From positions 1 through 64,000 of the forward strand of contig NZ_JSBN01000007.1 in the NCBI RefSeq assembly GCF_000797515.1: DNA of 64,000 bases, given 5' to 3'. Source of the DNA: Sphingomonas sp. Ant H11 (lineage in GTDB: Bacteria > Pseudomonadota > Alphaproteobacteria > Sphingomonadales > Sphingomonadaceae). This document shows positions 19,742-29,544 of this stretch, one piece after another. Under the pieces are notes generated by a model. It did no database searches. It was not told where the DNA came from and saw only the letters and a list, made by a program, of their open reading frames with translations. The position numbers and the translations under genes are program-made. Position 1 is the first letter of the stretch; each line of letters begins with the position of its first letter.

Positions 19742-22048
19742 TTAACCGATGCGCGTCGGCGCAGCGTTCCAGTCGGGCGTGGTGTCGCCCAGCAAGTTGC
19801 GTACGAAGAAGCCAAATTGCCGACGCGTGACATAGTCGATCGGGCCGGTTGAGCGGCCGACGCTGTGTTCGCCGCCCGGTACCGACAATAGATCGAAATC
19901 CTTGTTCGCCTTGATCAGTGCATCGACCACCTGCATCGTCGACGCGGGGTCGACATTGCTGTCCTGCTCGCCGACGATCATCAGCAGCTTGCCTGTCAGC
20001 CGCCAGGCATTGTCGATGCCCGAGGCGGCGGCATAGCTCTTGTCGACTGGCCAGCCGAGCCACTGTTCGTTCCAACTGATCTTGTCCATGCGATTGTCGT
20101 AGCAACCGGCATAGGCCACACCGACCTTGTAGAAGTCGCCGTGGAACAGCAAGGCGTTGAGGGTACTCTGGCCGCCGGCGGAGGCACCGTAGATACCGAC
20201 GCGGGTGATGTCGTAGGATGCGTCGCGCGCGGCCAGCGCGCGGTGCCACGCGATGCGATCGGGGAAACCCGAATCCCCGAGATTCTTCCAGGCGACGTCC
20301 TGAAACGCCTTGGAGCGATTGGCGGTGCCCATGCCGTCAATCTGGACGACGATAAAGCCGAGATCGGCCAGCGCCTGCATCCCGATCACCTTGTCGCCAC
20401 CGGCGTGATAGCCGAACGGCCAGAAACCCTTGGGCACGAAGCTGTCGTGCGGACCGGCATAGATGTTCTCGATCACCGGATATTTCTTGCGCGGATCGTA
20501 ATCGCGCGGCCGCACCACGATCCCCCCAGATATCGGTCTTGCCGTCGCGGCCCTTGGCGGTGATGACTTCGGGCGGGCGAAACCCGGTGGCAACCAGGCG
20601 CGTGTCGTCGCCTGTGGTGATCCTCGCCACCAGGGTGGCGTCGTCCGCGCGGTGCAATTCGCTGATCGTGGGCAAGTCGACGCGCGAATAGGTGTCGACG
20701 AACAGCGTCATGTCGGGCGAGAAAGCAACGTCATGATCCGCGTTGGCGGGCGTCAGCGGCGTCAGGTGGCGGCCGTCGAAATCGATGCGGTAATAATGTT
20801 TGAAATAGGGGTCCTCGCCCGGGTTCATGCCGCTCGCGGCGAACCAGATCACGCGCTTGTCATCGTCAACTTTGACGACCTCGCGCACGACCCAATTGCC
20901 ATGGGTGATGCGATTTTTCACACGGCCGGTATGGCCGTCGATGAGATAGAGCTGGTTCCAGCCATCGCGCTCCGAGGCCCAGACGATCTCGTCGCCGAGC
21001 CCGTGCACGGTATGCGCGAACCGACGATCGGCATAGACGAACGTTGCGGCGTTTTCCGTGACTGCGGCGTGCGCCTTGCCCGTGTCGGCATCGACCGCGA
21101 TCACGCGCGCTTGTTGGAAGCCGCGGCGGATATAATCGAACTCGACGCTGTGCCCGTCGCTGCGCCAACGCGGTTGCGAGAGTTGATAGGGGTTGGGGAA
21201 CAGCTCGGCGTCGATCACCGTCTCCCGCCGCGTTGCGACGTCGAAGAGCACGGGCTGCTCCTGGTCGATCGCGTCGCCGGGCTTGGGGTAAAGCTGCGTG
21301 CGCAGCGCCGGCTGCAGCCGTCCCGCCGGTGCCGCCTCGACGCGCAGCACCTGGCGTGCATAGCCCGGGCGGACACGGTAGAGCAGGATGTGGCGGCTGT
21401 CGGGCGACCAGGCGAGCGTTTCTGGATCATAGAAGTCGCCGGCCGATCCGTCGCTGCTCAGGCGGATCGCGTCCTTGCCGCCCGGCCTCCGCAGCACGAG
21501 TTGGTTGTCCTCGACCAGGGCTTCCCATTTGCCGTCGGGGGAGGGCGCTGGCCGATTGTCGGCGGGTATGGACAGATCCCGGACGACACCGAAGCCGCGC
21601 GGGCGGCGATGGTCGGCTACGACGGCACATGCGTGTCCGTCGAGCGCGCAGGACCAGGCTGCGCCGTCCAGCTCGAACAGGATGGCCGTGCCGTCCGCAT
21701 CATAGTCGAACGCCGCAAATGGCAACCGCAGTGGCGCGACGGGATGCCCGAGCGCGGCGGCGAGCGCGTGGGCGATTTTCACCTGATCGAACGCCGCCGA
21801 TTTGGCGAGAGTTCGGCGATCGACCGTCTCGAAGGCGAAGCGCCCTCGACCGTTTTGCGGTAGAAGAAGTGACCGCCATCCGCGGTCCAGCGCGCCGGCC
21901 ACGCCACGTCGCGCGTGAGATATTGCCATTGCTCGCGCAGACCGATCGAGCGGGTGAACGCCGCCGCGTCGGGCGCGGCGAGCACCTTGGCCGGAAAGCA
22001 CAGGGCGGCGATGGCGAGGACGAGGGCCTTGGCGCGGAGAGGGATCAT
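19742..22048 (-). CDS. S9 prolyl oligopeptidase / dipeptidyl-peptidase IV-like, exported (frameshifted)
   Basis: About 768 residues. The signal peptide is [17 protein letters not shown]...AA. An N-terminal beta-propeller of DPP-IV type follows ([36 protein letters not shown]), then an alpha/beta-hydrolase domain with the nucleophile in [11 protein letters not shown], Asp in GEQDSNVDP and His in GGEHSVG. Two breaks are seen: near 21840 (EG joined to RFAFETVD) and at the C6 run 20522-20527, where five bases restore [13 protein letters not shown]. Family members release Xaa-Pro dipeptides from proline-rich peptides. It is the last gene of the run receptor - GH2 - peptidase on this strand, fitting removal of a proline- or hydroxyproline-rich backbone. 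Confidence 0.87.
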
Positions 22049-22097
22049 CGGAGGGTCTCGGTCGATGGAAAGGAGCGTGCGGTAGGAGCGCAACGCG

Positions 22098-24558
22098 TCA
22101 AGCGCGTGTCGCGAGGAGCGGCAGCATCGCGGCATGGAGGCCATCGCCCGTCGCGGTGAGGCGGATCGCGCCGCCGCGCTCGCCCGCCTGGACGATCGCC
22201 ATGCACAGGCCATTGAACGCCGAGCGAGCGCTGGCATGGTCGGGTTCGAGGCAGCGCGGGTCGCCATTGCGACGCCGAGCAAGGTGGCGTCACCGTCGAG
22301 CGTGAAGGTCACGCGGTTGCTGGCGGTCGGCACCTCACGCCGCTTCGCATCGAGGATGGCGGCGCGCACCACCGCGACCTCGCCGGGTGCCAAGCTGCGC
22401 CGGTCGCTGGTCAGCCCGATCCGGTGCGGCGTGCCGGTCGTCTCGCGCACTTCGGTGAGGATATGGCGACCGCGTGCGAAGGCGTGTGCCTCGATCCTGC
22501 CGGGGGCATAGGGCACCTGCCATTCGAGGTGGCGATTGCGCGTCACGCTCTGGTGCCCGAGGCTGTGGCCGTTGAGAAACAATTCGACCGTGTCGCAATT
22601 GCTATGGACCCAGACCGCGATCTCCTGGCCCTCGCGCCCCGCCCAGTTCCAGTGGGGGAAGAGGTGGAGCGCGGGCTTGGCCCCCCACCAGGCGCGGTAA
22701 TAATGATAATTGTCCTTGGGGAAGCCGCAGCTGTCCATCTGTCCGAAATTCGAGGCGTTTTTCGGGCCAGCGCTCGAACGGCGTCGGTTCCCCGCGATAA
22801 TCGAACCCGGTCCACACGAACCCGCCAGCGAGGAACGGGCGAGCATCGTAGAAGCTCCACCATGTCTCGGCGGTGGTCGCCCATTTCGGGAAGTCCGTAT
22901 CGTAAGCGGGCACGATCCCGGCGGCATCGTCACGTTTATATTCGCCGCGGGTCATGACGGTGCTGCCCGTTTCGGTGCCGATCATCGGCATCGTCGGGTG
23001 CGCAACGTGATAGGGATCGATCGCGTCGAGATAGTAATTGCAGCCCATCACGTCGAGCACGGGCGACGCGCCCTCGCCGAACTTGCCGTTGAACGCTTCG
23101 GTGACGGGGCGTGTGCCGTCGAGTTCGTAGACCCGGCGCTTCATCGTCGCCGCGATTCGCGCCCCCGTCGGTGTGCCGCGGTGGATTTCCTCGTTGCCGA
23201 GGCTCCACAGGATGATGCTCGGATGGTTGCGCCCTTGGCGGACGATCCGGTCGAGCTGGCTCATCGCTTCGGTGTTGCTCGACATCTGGCGGGTCTCGTC
23301 CATCACGAGAATCCCCATCGCGTCGCACGCCTCGAGGATCGCGGGGGGAGGGCGAATGGTGCGTCGAGCGATAAGCGTTGGCACCCATCGCCTTCAACCG
23401 CTCAAGCCGCCAGACGTGGAGGCTGTCGGGCACCGCGAAGCCGACGCCGGCATGATCCTGGTGGTTGCATGTACCCTTAATCTTCACCGGTGCGCCGTTG
23501 AGGAAAAAGCCGTGGTCGGGATCGAAGCGGATCGTACGGATGCCGAAGCGGCTGACCGTGCGATCGACGGCGACGTCGGCGATGATGATCTCGCTCGCAA
23601 GACCGTAGAGCTGCGGCGTGTCGAGCGACCATAAGGCCGGATCGGACAGCCGCGCCTCCTGCGCGACGCTGGTCCGGCCCCAGAGCGGCAGCGCGAGCGG
23701 ATCGGACAGCAATTCGGCCACGATCCGCCCATCGGGCCCCGTGACGCGCGAGCGCAGCCGCGCGGTGGCGGCGGGCCCATCATTGTCGATTTCGGTCTCG
23801 ATCCGGACGATCGCGCCGTCGGTGCGCACCTCGCAGCGGACCGTGGCACCCCATTGGCGGATATGTGTCGGCGCGGTTTTGACCAGTCGGACGTGGCGAT
23901 AGAGTCCGGCACCTTCGTACGACCACGCTTCGCCAAGGCTGACGTCGCAGCGGAGGACGAGAATATTCTCCTCGCCGGGCTTGGCGAAATCGGTGATGTC
24001 GATACGGAAGGGCGCATAGGCACTTTCGTTCGATCCGACGACGAAGCCGTTGAGGATGACGAGGCAGTTGCGCGCGACGCCGTCGAATTCGAGCGACAGG
24101 CGTTTGCCCGCATCCTCCGCAGTGATCGGGATCGCGCGGCGATACCAGCCTACGCTCGTTGCGGGCCACATCCGGCCGAGCGGTTTGAAACCCTGGAATG
24201 CACCGATATGGTCGGCCTCCGCACCGGGTGCGCCGAACCGCTCGAAGGGGAGATCGACCGCCCAATCATGCGGCAGATCGACCGCTTGCCAGCCGCTGTC
24301 GTCGAACTTGGCCTCGGCAACCGGTGTCCCGACATCGCCGGATTTCCCATAGGTGTCGTGGCCGGTACCGAAACCGAAATCCTTCGCTGGATCCGCCGCA
24401 TGCCCGAGCGCGAAGCGCCAGCCGCGGGCGAGTGGCACGATCGCACGCGGATTATCGATGGCAGTCGGCCCCCCTGCCGCGCGAAGCGGTGGCGCAAGCA
24501 CAAGTCCGCCCGCCGCGCCGGCGGTCTTGAGGAGATCGCGGCGCGACGGGCGGGGCAT
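22098..24558 (-). CDS. Glycoside hydrolase family 2 (beta-galactosidase-like), Tat-exported; three frameshifts
   Basis: About 820 residues. Tat signal MPRPSRRDLLKTAGAAGG. The sugar-binding and Ig-like domains follow, with HDWAVDLPFERFG, EGAGLYRHVRLV and the FNG-type motif GFFLNGAPVKIKGTCNHQDH. The TIM barrel has the acid/base Glu in WSLGNEE and the nucleophile Glu in IGTETGST. DYRGEPTPFERWP, FGQMDSCGFPKD and a DUF4982-type C-terminal domain follow, ending with NGDP near the last break. Breaks: G6 run 23343-23348, T5 run 22758-22762, and one missing base near 22268. Likely beta-galactosidase; GH2 also includes glucuronidases and mannosidases. It begins 62 bases after the receptor gene's stop and probably shares its transcript. 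Confidence 0.85.
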
Positions 24559-24619
24559 GGAGAATCCTTTAACAGTGTCGGCAACGTCCCTTCATGGGAG
24601 GTGCCGCGGACTTGGACTT

Positions 24620-27562
24620 TCAGAAGGCGACGGTCGCCCCGACGAAGATCGTCCGCCCGAGCGGATCATAGACACCGGGATAGGTATTGCCATTGCCGAA
24701 GCTCGCCAGAATCCCCTGCGCGATGGCGGGCGGGTCCTTGTCGAGCAGATTGTTCACGCCCGCGCGGAGCGTCAGCCCCTTGGTGAAGTTGACCGTCGTC
24801 GCGAGATCGAAATAGCTGTACGCGGGGATCTTGCTGTTGATGATGCTGCCTTGGCCATTCAGGAACGCATTGTCCGACAAGCTCGAAAGCGTGACGCTGT
24901 CGAGATAGCGCCATGCGAGCGACAGCGTGGCCTTCTCCTTCCCCGGGATCATCCAGGTGGTGCGCAACTGATGGCGCCACGTCGGCGACGGCTCGCCGCA
25001 GGTATAGCCGTACAGGCCCTTGCAATTGTACGTCCCGAGCCCTGGCAGCGGCTCGGTCGAAAGGTCGAGCAGGAAGGTGCCGACAAGGTCGAGGTTGACC
25101 TTGCCGAAACGGTTGAGGTCGAGCGTGTAGCTGCTCGTGATGTCGAGGCCCGACGTCTGGAGCGAGCCGGTATTGATCGTGGTGCCGACGACGTAACCGT
25201 TATTGCCGAACAGCACGCCGCTGCGCGGATCGCGGTGGAACAGCCCGCAATAATAAGGGTCGCCGGTCGAGGCGCATTGGCTGATCGTCAGCGAAGGCGA
25301 AATCGTGCTGATGTAATCGGTCACCTTGATGTTGAAATAATCGAGCGACAGCGTGAAGGTGCGCAGCATCCGCGGGGTCAGCACCAGACCGATCGTGTAG
25401 GTGTCGGCCTGTTCGGGTTTCACATCGCGATTGCCGCCATATTGCTGCACGCAGACCCCCGCCGGGCATTCGGGAATGTTGCCATATTGTGCCGCCGTCA
25501 CGCCGGTGCGCTGGCAGACCGTGAGCGATGCCGCCGGGCTGGAGCCGGCGCACGGATCGGTCGCGGTCACGTTGCCAAGGCTGACCGCGCCGAACAGTTC
25601 GCTGATGTTGGGCGCGCGGAAGGCATGATTGTAGCTCGCGCGCAATCGCAGGTCGCTGCTCGGTGCCCAGGACAGTTCGCCTTTGTACGTCAGCGCGTGG
25701 AAATCGGATTTGAAGCCGGTCGAATCCTGTTGGTTATGGTAGGTCGAATAGCGTGCGCCGCCGTTGATCGTCAGCGCCTTGGCGAAGGGCAGGTTCGACA
25801 GGATCGGTATCTCGAGCTCGCCATAGCCTTCGTTCACGGTGATCGTGCCGTCGGAGCCGACATAGCCGTTCTGGATCGCAATCGCGTCGCCGCTGGCGCT
25901 CAGCGTCTCGCGGCGATGCTCGGCACCCAGTGCGATGCCGATGCCGCGATCGGCCCAGGGGATCTGAATGCCATATTGCCCGAGGTCCCCGTTGATCGTG
26001 CCCGAAACCACCGTCTGTGTATTGCGACTTTGCGTCGAGCTGTTCGAAAAGAGATAGGGCAGGGCGGTGGCGCTGATCGCGCCGGCGGCGAACACGTCGA
26101 TCGGCAGGCAGGTCTTGTCCGTTCCGTCGATCACCGACTGGCAGGTGGGGGTGCCGTTGACGTTGACGACGTTGAGCGCGCGCTGCGCCTTCACGTTGTC
26201 GACATTGTTCATATAGGTCTCGTTGTACCGCACCAGCGACCGCAGATAGTTGACGTCGTAGCTGAAGCCCTTCGCGAAACTGCCGCGCACGCCGGCCGTG
26301 TAGCGGAAATCCTCATGCCGTAGATCGTCGCGGCGCGGGGTGGTCAGGCGCAGACCGATAAACGTGTCTTCGGTCTGCGCGGTGCCAGCGGCTGCGCCGC
26401 ACAAGGTGGTGGCCTGGCTCGCCGACAGAAACGGATTGTTGCAAGGGATCGTAAAGGTCGTGCCCTGGAACAGCGCGGACGGTGCCGCCTGTGAAAAGGT
26501 ACGGTCGTTCATATACATGAAGCTGCCGTAGATCTCGGCAAGCGAGCTCAGCTTGAACTTGGCGAAAGCGCCTGCCGTGTAGCGCGTGTCGGAGCGCTGG
26601 AAATAATTGGTCGGCGAGTAATTGTACGCGAAGCTCGAATCGTAGGGTACCCAAGTGTGCTTGCCGTCCTTGGTATTGTCGAGCGTCTTGCCCTTGTTCG
26701 GGCCGGTCAGCAATGTGAACAGGCCGTAGGCGTTGTTGCTGGAACCGCCGCATTTCAGGTTGGTCCCCGCATCATCCACGGGGTCGAGCGCGCATGCCGA
26801 AACGTCACGTGAATCCTGGGTTACCGGCTGCGCCGTGCGATAGCCGCCATAAACGGTGATGTTGCCGCGCCCGTCCGCGAAATTCTTGCCGAAGCTCGCA
26901 TTGACGTCGGTCTTGCCGCCGTCGAACACGGTGCCCGGCGCTTGCGGATAGCCCTTGGTGTTGACCAGGCCATGAAGATAACCGTTGCCGTTGTCATGTT
27001 GGTTGAAGCTGCTTTGCGCGTCGATCCGAACGCCGTCGAGATTGTCGCGCAAGACGAAATTGACGACGCCCGACAAAGCGTCCGACCCGTATACTGCGGA
27101 GGCACCCCCGGTGACGACGTCGATGCGCTGGACCAGAGACGACGGCACGAAATTCACATCGATCGCCTGCTGCGGCAACATTCTCTGGCCGTTCAGCAGG
27201 ATCAGCACGCGGCCGGCCCCGAGGTTGCGCAAATTGATGTTCGACGTGCCGTCAGACCCGTTCGAGACGTTCTCGTTCGCATCGGCGGTGAATTGCGGAA
27301 GCTTGTTGAGCACGCTCTCGACGCTCGTCGCGCCCTGATAGCGGATCTCGGCTTCACCGACCATCGTAAGCGGGCTGTTGCTGGTCAAATCGCGGCGTTT
27401 GATGCGGGTGCCGGTGACCACGATGTCGCTGCTTTCGGGCGTGGCCACGGTCTGCTCTGCCGTCGTCGGCGCAGCGGCGATTTGCGCATAAGCGCTGGTC
27501 GACAGCAATGCGGATACCGATGCAGCGAGAGCTGCTCCCCGGCGGGAGTTGCGAATGGTCAT
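24620..27562 (-). CDS. TonB-dependent outer-membrane receptor
   Basis: A 980-residue intact receptor. The start chosen is MTIRNSRRG, followed by a signal peptide ending AYAQ; the frame upstream runs into the operator region. Then come the TonB-box zone SSDIVVTGTRIKRRDL and the plug (SVESVLNKLPQF, GAGRVLILLNGQRM, GASAVYGSDALSGVVNF). A long barrel has several cysteine pairs in predicted outer loops, and the end is VGATVAF. This subgroup is often found beside peptidases in sphingomonads (my recollection). Upstream within 160 bases lie two operator-like motifs and the divergent peptide transporter. GH2 and S9 peptidase genes follow in the same direction, so the ligand is plausibly a glycopeptide. 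Confidence 0.9.
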   Translation of the reverse strand: MTIRNSRRGAALAASVSALLSTSAYAQIAAAPTTAEQTVATPESSDIVVTGTRIKRRDLTSNSPLTMVGEAEIRYQGATSVESVLNKLPQFTADANENVSNGSDGTSNINLRNLGAGRVLILLNGQRMLPQQAIDVNFVPSSLVQRIDVVTGGASAVYGSDALSGVVNFVLRDNLDGVRIDAQSSFNQHDNGNGYLHGLVNTKGYPQAPGTVFDGGKTDVNASFGKNFADGRGNITVYGGYRTAQPVTQDSRDVSACALDPVDDAGTNLKCGGSSNNAYGLFTLLTGPNKGKTLDNTKDGKHTWVPYDSSFAYNYSPTNYFQRSDTRYTAGAFAKFKLSSLAEIYGSFMYMNDRTFSQAAPSALFQGTTFTIPCNNPFLSASQATTLCGAAAGTAQTEDTFIGLRLTTPRRDDLRHEDFRYTAGVRGSFAKGFSYDVNYLRSLVRYNETYMNNVDNVKAQRALNVVNVNGTPTCQSVIDGTDKTCLPIDVFAAGAISATALPYLFSNSSTQSRNTQTVVSGTINGDLGQYGIQIPWADRGIGIALGAEHRRETLSASGDAIAIQNGYVGSDGTITVNEGYGELEIPILSNLPFAKALTINGGARYSTYHNQQDSTGFKSDFHALTYKGELSWAPSSDLRLRASYNHAFRAPNISELFGAVSLGNVTATDPCAGSSPAASLTVCQRTGVTAAQYGNIPECPAGVCVQQYGGNRDVKPEQADTYTIGLVLTPRMLRTFTLSLDYFNIKVTDYISTISPSLTISQCASTGDPYYCGLFHRDPRSGVLFGNNGYVVGTTINTGSLQTSGLDITSSYTLDLNRFGKVNLDLVGTFLLDLSTEPLPGLGTYNCKGLYGYTCGEPSPTWRHQLRTTWMIPGKEKATLSLAWRYLDSVTLSSLSDNAFLNGQGSIINSKIPAYSYFDLATTVNFTKGLTLRAGVNNLLDKDPPAIAQGILASFGNGNTYPGVYDPLGRTIFVGATVAF

Positions 27563-27628
27563 AAATACCCCTGATTGGCCCTTTGCCTTCAGGCGAATGC
27601 ACCACGCTCGCGGGGGTATGTCAAATAT

Positions 27629-27648
27629 AATATACGATATTCGGTATT
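27629..27648. promoter_or_regulatory. Operator-like motif, variant (AATATACGATATTCGGTATT)
   Basis: An A/T-rich stretch containing ATACGATAT and then CGGTATT, close variants of the ATACCGTAT motif found elsewhere in the island. It lies 67 bases before the receptor start at 27562. It is weaker than the other copies but shares TATACGATAT, read on the other strand, with the copy at 29460. Confidence 0.5.
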
Positions 27649-27705
27649 CAAAAGTCTCTGCGTTTCGCAAGGGTCTGACGTTACACGTTAAAAGATTGCA
27701 TATAA

Positions 27706-27717
27706 AATACCGTATAC
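27706..27717. promoter_or_regulatory. Operator-like motif (AATACCGTATAC)
   Basis: Contains ATACCGTAT, the core repeated before five other transcription starts in this island. It lies between the divergent receptor (27562, minus) and peptide transporter (27836, plus) genes, about 120 bases from the latter. The inverted form fits a dimeric GntR-type regulator. Confidence 0.6.
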
Positions 27718-27835
27718 CCTAGGGTGAAGGTTAGGATGTTGCGGAGGGTGCGATGGTTGAGGATGCGCGAAAGAGTGAGCGATGCGCCGAGCGAGCGCCC
27801 GAACGCTGCCCGACATTCGATGGCGGTTGTCCAGC

Positions 27836-29409
27836 ATGACGTCTGTCGGCAATCGCCCCGCGACCGATGACACCAGCCGGTTTGGAGTGTCGGAGACGCC
27901 TACCGACGCCAGGACCGTGCTCGGCCATCCGCGCGGCCTCTTTGTCCTGTTTTTCGCCGAAATGTGGGAACGCTTTTCCTATTACGGCATGCGCGCGATC
28001 CTGATCTTTTACCTGACCAAGCACTTTCTGTTCGCGAAGGATCATTCGTACGCCGTTTATGGCACCTACACCTCACTGGTCTACATAACCCCAGTGATCG
28101 GAGGTTATCTGGCCGATCGCTTTCTCGGTGCGCGCAAGGCGGTGCTCGCGGGGGGTGTCTTCATCGTCACCGGCCATTTGCTGATCGCGCTGCTCGAAGG
28201 GCCGGCCGGAGCACAGGGCTTGTATTTGAACGGTTTCTATCTCGGTCTTGCCGCGATCGTGGTCGGAACGGGCTTTCTCAAGGCGAACGTGTCGGTCCTG
28301 GTTGGCGAGCTGTATGCGCGTGGAGATCGGCGGCGCGACGGCGCTTTCTCGATCTTCTATATGGGGATCAACCTCGGCGCGTGGGTTGGGCCGATCCTGA
28401 TCGGTATCCTCGGGGAGACGGTCGGCTGGAGTTATGGTTTCGGTGCGGCGGGCATCGGTATGCTGATCGGGCTCGTCGCGTTTTGTGGTGTTTCAAAAGG
28501 ATCTGCGCGGCGCGGGTCGGCCGCCCGGCGCGTTGCGCGGCGCGCCGTGTTTGCCGGGCTTTCGCTCGAACCGCTAATCTATCTCGGGGGTATCGGTGCG
28601 GTCGGCGTCGTGTGGTGGTTGATCCGATCGCAAGGCGCGGTCGGGATTCTGCTGATTGGCTTTGCGGTGCTGACGGTTGGCTATATCGTCTGGCGGTCGG
28701 TGTACACCTTGCCACGGGTCGAGCGCGATCGCGTTTTTTGCTGCGCTGTTTCTCGTCGCGCTGAGCCCGCTCTTCTGGGCGTTGTTCGAACAGGCCGGAT
28801 CCTCGCTCAACGTTTTTCACCGACGAACGCGTCGATCGGATGCTGTTCGGCTATCAGATCCCGGCGGCGGTCTTTCAGTCGATCAACTCGGCTTTCATCA
28901 TCGTGCTTGCGCCGCTGTTTGGATGGGGGTGGGCCATGTTGGCGCGTCGGCGGCTGGAGCCCAACGTGCCGCTCAAATTTGGGATCGGGCTGATCCTGGT
29001 CGGGCTCGGTTTCCTGGTGTTGGTTGCCGGCGCGGCACCGCGCGGTGCGCTGACCCCCGCGCTGTTCATCGTGCTGGTCTATCTGTTCCACGCGATGGGC
29101 GAATTGTGCTTCTCGCCGATCGGCCTGTCGTCGATGACTCGATTGTCCGTTACGCGAATGACGGGCTTGATGATGGGAACCTGGTTCCTGTCGACAGCGG
29201 CGGGGAATTTCATCGCCGCCTTGATCGCCCAAACGACTGGTGCCGCAAGCGCGGGCCCGGATACCATCCTGAATGTCTATACGAGGATCGGTGGATTTTC
29301 GATCGTAGTCGGTCTGGGGGTCGCGGCGCTCAGCCCATTGGTCGTGCGTCTGATGCACCTCGATACGATCGCGGACACGTCGAACGTGGCCGATACCGTA
29401 GCGGTTTAA
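27836..29409 (+). CDS. POT/PTR2-family proton-dependent oligopeptide transporter (frameshifted)
   Basis: About 523 residues, 12-14 membrane segments. POT signatures are present: FAEMWERFSYYGMRAIL near the N-terminus, GGYLADRFLGARKAV, and FSIFYMGINLGAWVGP, which matches the PTR2 family motif. Later ALSPLFWALFEQAGSSLN and GELCFSPIGLSSMTRL. Two breaks: the T6 run at 28734-28739 and the T5 run at 28814-28818; removing one T from each gives a continuous protein (RVFAALFLVAL, NVFTDERVDRMLFG). Start: ATG at 27836; ATG 27782 is an alternative. It would carry di- or tripeptides across the inner membrane, matching the peptidases of the locus. Confidence 0.88.
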
Positions 29410-29459
29410 GCGGAAAAGGCATCGCCGCAGCCTTGAATCACAAGGCGCAAATTGCGACT

Positions 29460-29479
29460 TGTATACTTTATATCGTATG
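29460..29479. promoter_or_regulatory. Operator-like motif, variant (TATACTTTATATCGTATG)
   Basis: Within GTATACTTTATATCGTATG the part ATATCGTAT differs by one base from ATACCGTAT and equals, on the other strand, part of the site at 27629. It lies about 65 bases before the receptor start at 29545. Confidence 0.45.
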
Positions 29480-29544
29480 TCATAACTCTGTCATGGGACG
29501 TGTGGCGAAAGGGCCAGGCGAAGGACCTTGAGGGGAAAATCGGC

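Noticed and set aside
8443..23348. Runs of six G or C at gene breaks as phase-variation switches
   Set aside because: The runs are short, lie in unrelated housekeeping-type and catabolic genes, and single-base breaks also occur outside runs; sequencing error explains them better.
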